Below are positions 6,138-8,053 of a DNA stretch of 8,053 nt, one piece after another. The notes below the pieces were generated by a model that had not been told where the DNA came from, did not search any database, and worked only from the letters and a program-made list of their open reading frames with translations. The DNA is from Pontiella desulfatans (GTDB lineage Bacteria; Verrucomicrobiota; Kiritimatiellia; Kiritimatiellales; Pontiellaceae): contig JARFRL010000129.1 of NCBI GenBank assembly GCA_029287275.1, positions 1 through 8,053 on the forward strand. The letters are read 5' to 3'. The first letter of the stretch is position 1; every line of letters starts with the position of its first letter. The position numbers were made by a program, and so were the translations under genes.

Positions 6138-6895
6138 TATTCCGTGGGGCGGCAGTACGCGACGACCTCTTCGTAGGGCATGGCGCCGCCGAAGATATCG
6201 AGCGCGGAGCCGACGGTGACGTCGACGCGGCCTTGGCCCGCGGTGTTGAGCTTTTCCAGATCGGCGAAGTTCCGTACCCCGCCCGCGTAAACGCAGGGAA
6301 TGGGGCAATGGTCCGCGAGCAGCTGAATCAACTCTTCGTCCATGCCTTGTTGCTTTCCCTCCACGTCGACGCCGTGAATCAGGAATTCGGCGCAGAAGCC
6401 GGAGAGTTTCTTGAGCGAATGCTCGTTGACGATCATGTTGGTGAAGGTCTGCCATCGATCCGTCACCACGTGGTATTGGCCGTCTTTCTTTCGGCAGCTT
6501 AAATCAATCACCAGTCGTTCCGGTCCGACCGCGGCGAGCAGCTGATCCAGCCGGTTCGGGTCGAGCTGGCCTTTCTGGAAGAGGTAGGAGGTGACGATCA
6601 CGTGCGACGCGCCGGCTTCCAGCCATTCGGCCGCGTTGTCGGCCGCGACGCCGCCGCCGACCTGCATCCCGCCGGGCCACGCCGCGAGCGCTTCTTTCGC
6701 CGCGTCGTTGTTGCCGGAGCCGAGTTTGATGACGTGCGCGCCGGAGAGGCCGTCGTTTTTATAGAGCTCGGCGTACCACGCGGGCGGTTTTTCGGAGACG
6801 AAGTTGGTTTCCGGTTCGGCGCCGTCGGCCAGCGAGCCGCCGACGATCTGTTTCACTTTTCCGTTATGGAGGTCGATGCAGGGTCTGAATTTCAT
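6137..6895 (-). CDS. hisA: Phosphoribosylformimino-AICAR-ribotide isomerase, eukaryotic type
   Basis: HisA converts ProFAR to PRFAR by an Amadori rearrangement, the fourth step of histidine synthesis, in the cytoplasm. The 252-residue protein is a single (beta-alpha)8 barrel of the form found in yeast HIS6 and plants. MKFRPCIDLHNGKVKQIVGG at the start, GLSGAHVIKLGSGN (49-62), ASHVIVTSYLF (96-106), DLSCRKKDG (131-139) and HGVDVEGK (174-181) are hallmarks of that branch. The catalytic Asp pair would be Asp8 and Asp131. Phosphate-binding loops are GGG (80-82) and AGG (204-206) with VGSALDIFGG (228-237). The start is the ATG at 6895; a TTG at 6913 is in frame but lacks a ribosome binding site and lies next to the repeat arm. 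The gene is alone, with no other his genes near, so the pathway is dispersed in this genome. Confidence 0.95.
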   Translation of the reverse strand: MKFRPCIDLHNGKVKQIVGGSLADGAEPETNFVSEKPPAWYAELYKNDGLSGAHVIKLGSGNNDAAKEALAAWPGGMQVGGGVAADNAAEWLEAGASHVIVTSYLFQKGQLDPNRLDQLLAAVGPERLVIDLSCRKKDGQYHVVTDRWQTFTNMIVNEHSLKKLSGFCAEFLIHGVDVEGKQQGMDEELIQLLADHCPIPCVYAGGVRNFADLEKLNTAGQGRVDVTVGSALDIFGGAMPYEEVVAYCRPTE

Positions 6896-6913
6896 ATTCT
6901 CTTCAACAGGCAA

Positions 6914-6996
6914 TTAACCACAAAATACGCAAAATACCCATAATCAGTCTGGGTGAGCTTGTGTCTTTTGTGCTTTTTGTGCCCTTTGTGGTTAAG
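6914..6996. repeat. Inverted pair of 9-base-period arrays capped by an 11-base inverted repeat
   Basis: TTAACCACAAA (6914-6924) and TTTGTGGTTAA (6985-6995) are perfect inverted copies. Inside, the right arm reads in 9-mers GTGTCTTTT, GTGCTTTTT, GTGCCCTTT, GTGGTTAAG (6961-6996). The left arm also has period nine: CACAAAATA, CGCAAAATA, CCCATAATC (6919-6945). Aligned from the caps, the arms are diverged versions of the same array. The centre (about 6946-6960) is unrelated. The element fills the hisA side of the divergent spacer, 18 bases before the hisA ATG. It is a non-coding repeat of unknown function. Confidence 0.65.
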
Positions 6997-7048
6997 TTTT
7001 CATAAAGTGAGAGTTGACGCTAGCAGGGCGGGGCGCGTGATTCAACGC

Positions 7049-7076
7049 TTGTATCTTCCCGTGTTCTCCCTATCAT
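7049..7076 (+). promoter_or_regulatory. Possible metG promoter
   Basis: TTGTAT (7049-7054) and TATCAT (7071-7076) are 16 bases apart. The -10 matches the consensus at 5/6 but the -35 only at 3/6. Transcription would begin near 7083, about 32 bases before the metG ATG. A better -35-like TTGACG at 7014 has no -10 at a usual distance. Confidence 0.35.
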
Positions 7077-7114
7077 CGCCCGTTCATTTTTCAAACCCGA
7101 AGAAGAGACGCGCC

Positions 7115-8053
7115 ATGACTGAAAAACCATCCAAATATTACGTGACCACGCCGATTTACTACGTGAACGACAAACCGCACATCGGCCATTCCTACACGAC
7201 CATTCTCGCCGACGTGCTGGCCAGTTATCATCGCCTGCTGGGCGTGCCGACCCATTTCCTGACCGGAACCGACGAGCACGGACAGAAGGTGCAGCAGGCC
7301 GCGGACGCCAACGGCATCACCCCGCAGGAGCAGTGCGACCAGACCGTCGTGCGCTTCCAAGAGCTCTGGAAGCGACTCGAGATTCAAAACGACGACTTCA
7401 TCCGCACCACCGAAGAGCGGCACAAAAAAGTGGTTCAGCAGACGCTTCAGGAGCTGTTCGACCGCGACGAGATCTACAAGGCCGAGTACGAGGGCTGGTA
7501 TTGCGTCGGGTGCGAGCGCTTCTTTACGGAAAAAGACCTCGTTGATGGAAACTGCCCCGAGTGCGGCCGGCCGGTCGATAAGATCATCGAATCCAACTAT
7601 TTCTTCCGCATGAGCAAGTATCAGGACTGGCTCATTGAATACATCGAAGAGCACCCGAAGTTCATCCAACCCGCCTTCCGCGCCAACGAAACCCTCGGCT
7701 TCCTGAAAAACAAGGAGTTGCAGGATCTGTGCATCTCGCGGCCGAAAGCGCGGCTGGCCTGGGGCATCGAGCTCCCGTTCGACGCGGACTTCGTCACCTA
7801 CGTCTGGTTCGACGCGCTCATCAACTATATCTCCGCGGTCGGCTACAAATCCGACGAGGAACAGTTCGAAAAATGGTGGCCGTGCTCCACGCATCTGATC
7901 GGCAAGGACATCCTCACCACGCACACGGTCTACTGGCCCACGATGCTGAAAGCCATGAACGTCGCGATGCCGGAATCCATCTTCGCGCACGGTTGGTGGC
8001 TGACCGGCCGCACCAAAATGAGCAAGTCGCTCGGCAACGTCGTCAATCCAATG
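7115..8053 (+). CDS. metG: Methionyl-tRNA synthetase (3' end beyond window)
   Basis: MetRS is a class I synthetase that charges tRNA(Met), including the initiator, in the cytoplasm. The window holds the first 313 residues, with no stop. TTPIYYVNDKPHIGH carries the HIGH motif (22-25), GTDEHGQKV (51-59) is the next family block, and KMSKSLGN (301-308) is the KMSKS loop, so the whole Rossmann catalytic core is present. Cys130, Cys133, Cys147 and Cys150 form one CxxC...CxxC knuckle in the connective peptide, probably binding one zinc as in Thermus-type enzymes. SNYFFRMSKYQ (160-170), VTYVWFDALINYISAVG (227-243) and HLIGKDILTTHTVYWP (260-275) are also typical. The anticodon-binding domain and any C-terminal dimer domain lie outside. 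A purine-rich AGAAGAGA (7101-7108) serves as ribosome binding site. The gene diverges from hisA. Confidence 0.97.
   Translation, partial: MTEKPSKYYVTTPIYYVNDKPHIGHSYTTILADVLASYHRLLGVPTHFLTGTDEHGQKVQQAADANGITPQEQCDQTVVRFQELWKRLEIQNDDFIRTTEERHKKVVQQTLQELFDRDEIYKAEYEGWYCVGCERFFTEKDLVDGNCPECGRPVDKIIESNYFFRMSKYQDWLIEYIEEHPKFIQPAFRANETLGFLKNKELQDLCISRPKARLAWGIELPFDADFVTYVWFDALINYISAVGYKSDEEQFEKWWPCSTHLIGKDILTTHTVYWPTMLKAMNVAMPESIFAHGWWLTGRTKMSKSLGNVVNPM

Noticed and set aside
5719..6455. Leftward open frames through the repeat cluster whose products repeat a short Arg-rich peptide
   Set aside because: The peptide repeats come from translating the R1 hairpin copies. The frames cross a strong terminator and overlap hisA.
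6896..6913. TTG start six codons upstream of the hisA ATG
   Set aside because: It has no ribosome binding site, and family members begin at MKFRPCID.
7091..7990. Leftward open frame of 299 codons opposite metG
   Set aside because: It mirrors the metG frame, has no family motif, and metG is unambiguous.
1..8053. CRISPR array, tRNA or rRNA genes, insertion sequence, prophage or defence genes
   Set aside because: I saw no spaced direct repeats of CRISPR type, no tRNA-like clover-leaf, no transposase or integrase frame and no defence-family motif on either strand.

Overview
The window is a GC-rich stretch of bacterial chromosome with six protein genes plus a seventh cut by the left edge. It has no RNA genes, no complete mobile elements and no CRISPR array. 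The gene set suggests a Gram-negative, probably anaerobic or facultative member of the PVC group (Verrucomicrobiota/Kiritimatiellota-like). The pointers are a eukaryotic-type HisA, a DUF481-type outer-membrane barrel ending in Phe, a class I iron-sulfur fumarase, and an N-terminal helical segment in the edge gene of a style common in Verrucomicrobiota. The lineage is an inference from family resemblance and is not proven.

Layout, left to right. Four genes run leftward between 1 and 4918. In transcription order they are a class I fumarase (4918-3296), a B12-binding/radical SAM enzyme with a DUF4070-like C-terminus (3224-1746), a membrane protein with a coiled coil and TPR-like helices (1610-771), and a membrane-anchored protein with a Pro-rich linker and probable PDZ domain (656 to beyond base 1). 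Gaps of 71, 135 and 114 bases separate them, so a single operon is possible but not shown. A divergent intergenic region (4919-5057) holds a degenerate 7-base tandem array and a plausible promoter for the rightward DUF481 outer-membrane protein (5058-5813). That gene ends in a strong intrinsic terminator (5836-5862). The 274-base spacer after it is filled with four alternating hairpin repeats of two kinds (REP/BIME-like). The leftward hisA (6895-6137) ends one base inside the last repeat. A second divergent region (6896-7114) carries an inverted pair of 9-base-period arrays, then a possible promoter for metG (7115 onward, cut by the right edge).

The genes are mostly unrelated housekeeping functions: TCA-cycle fumarase, histidine biosynthesis, methionyl-tRNA charging and an outer-membrane protein. 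They are joined by three proteins of unknown role. I see no defence, secretion or biosynthetic gene cluster. The least explained material is intergenic: the R1/R2 hairpin cluster and the two short-period arrays. Next come the uncharacterised radical SAM enzyme and the two membrane proteins at the left.
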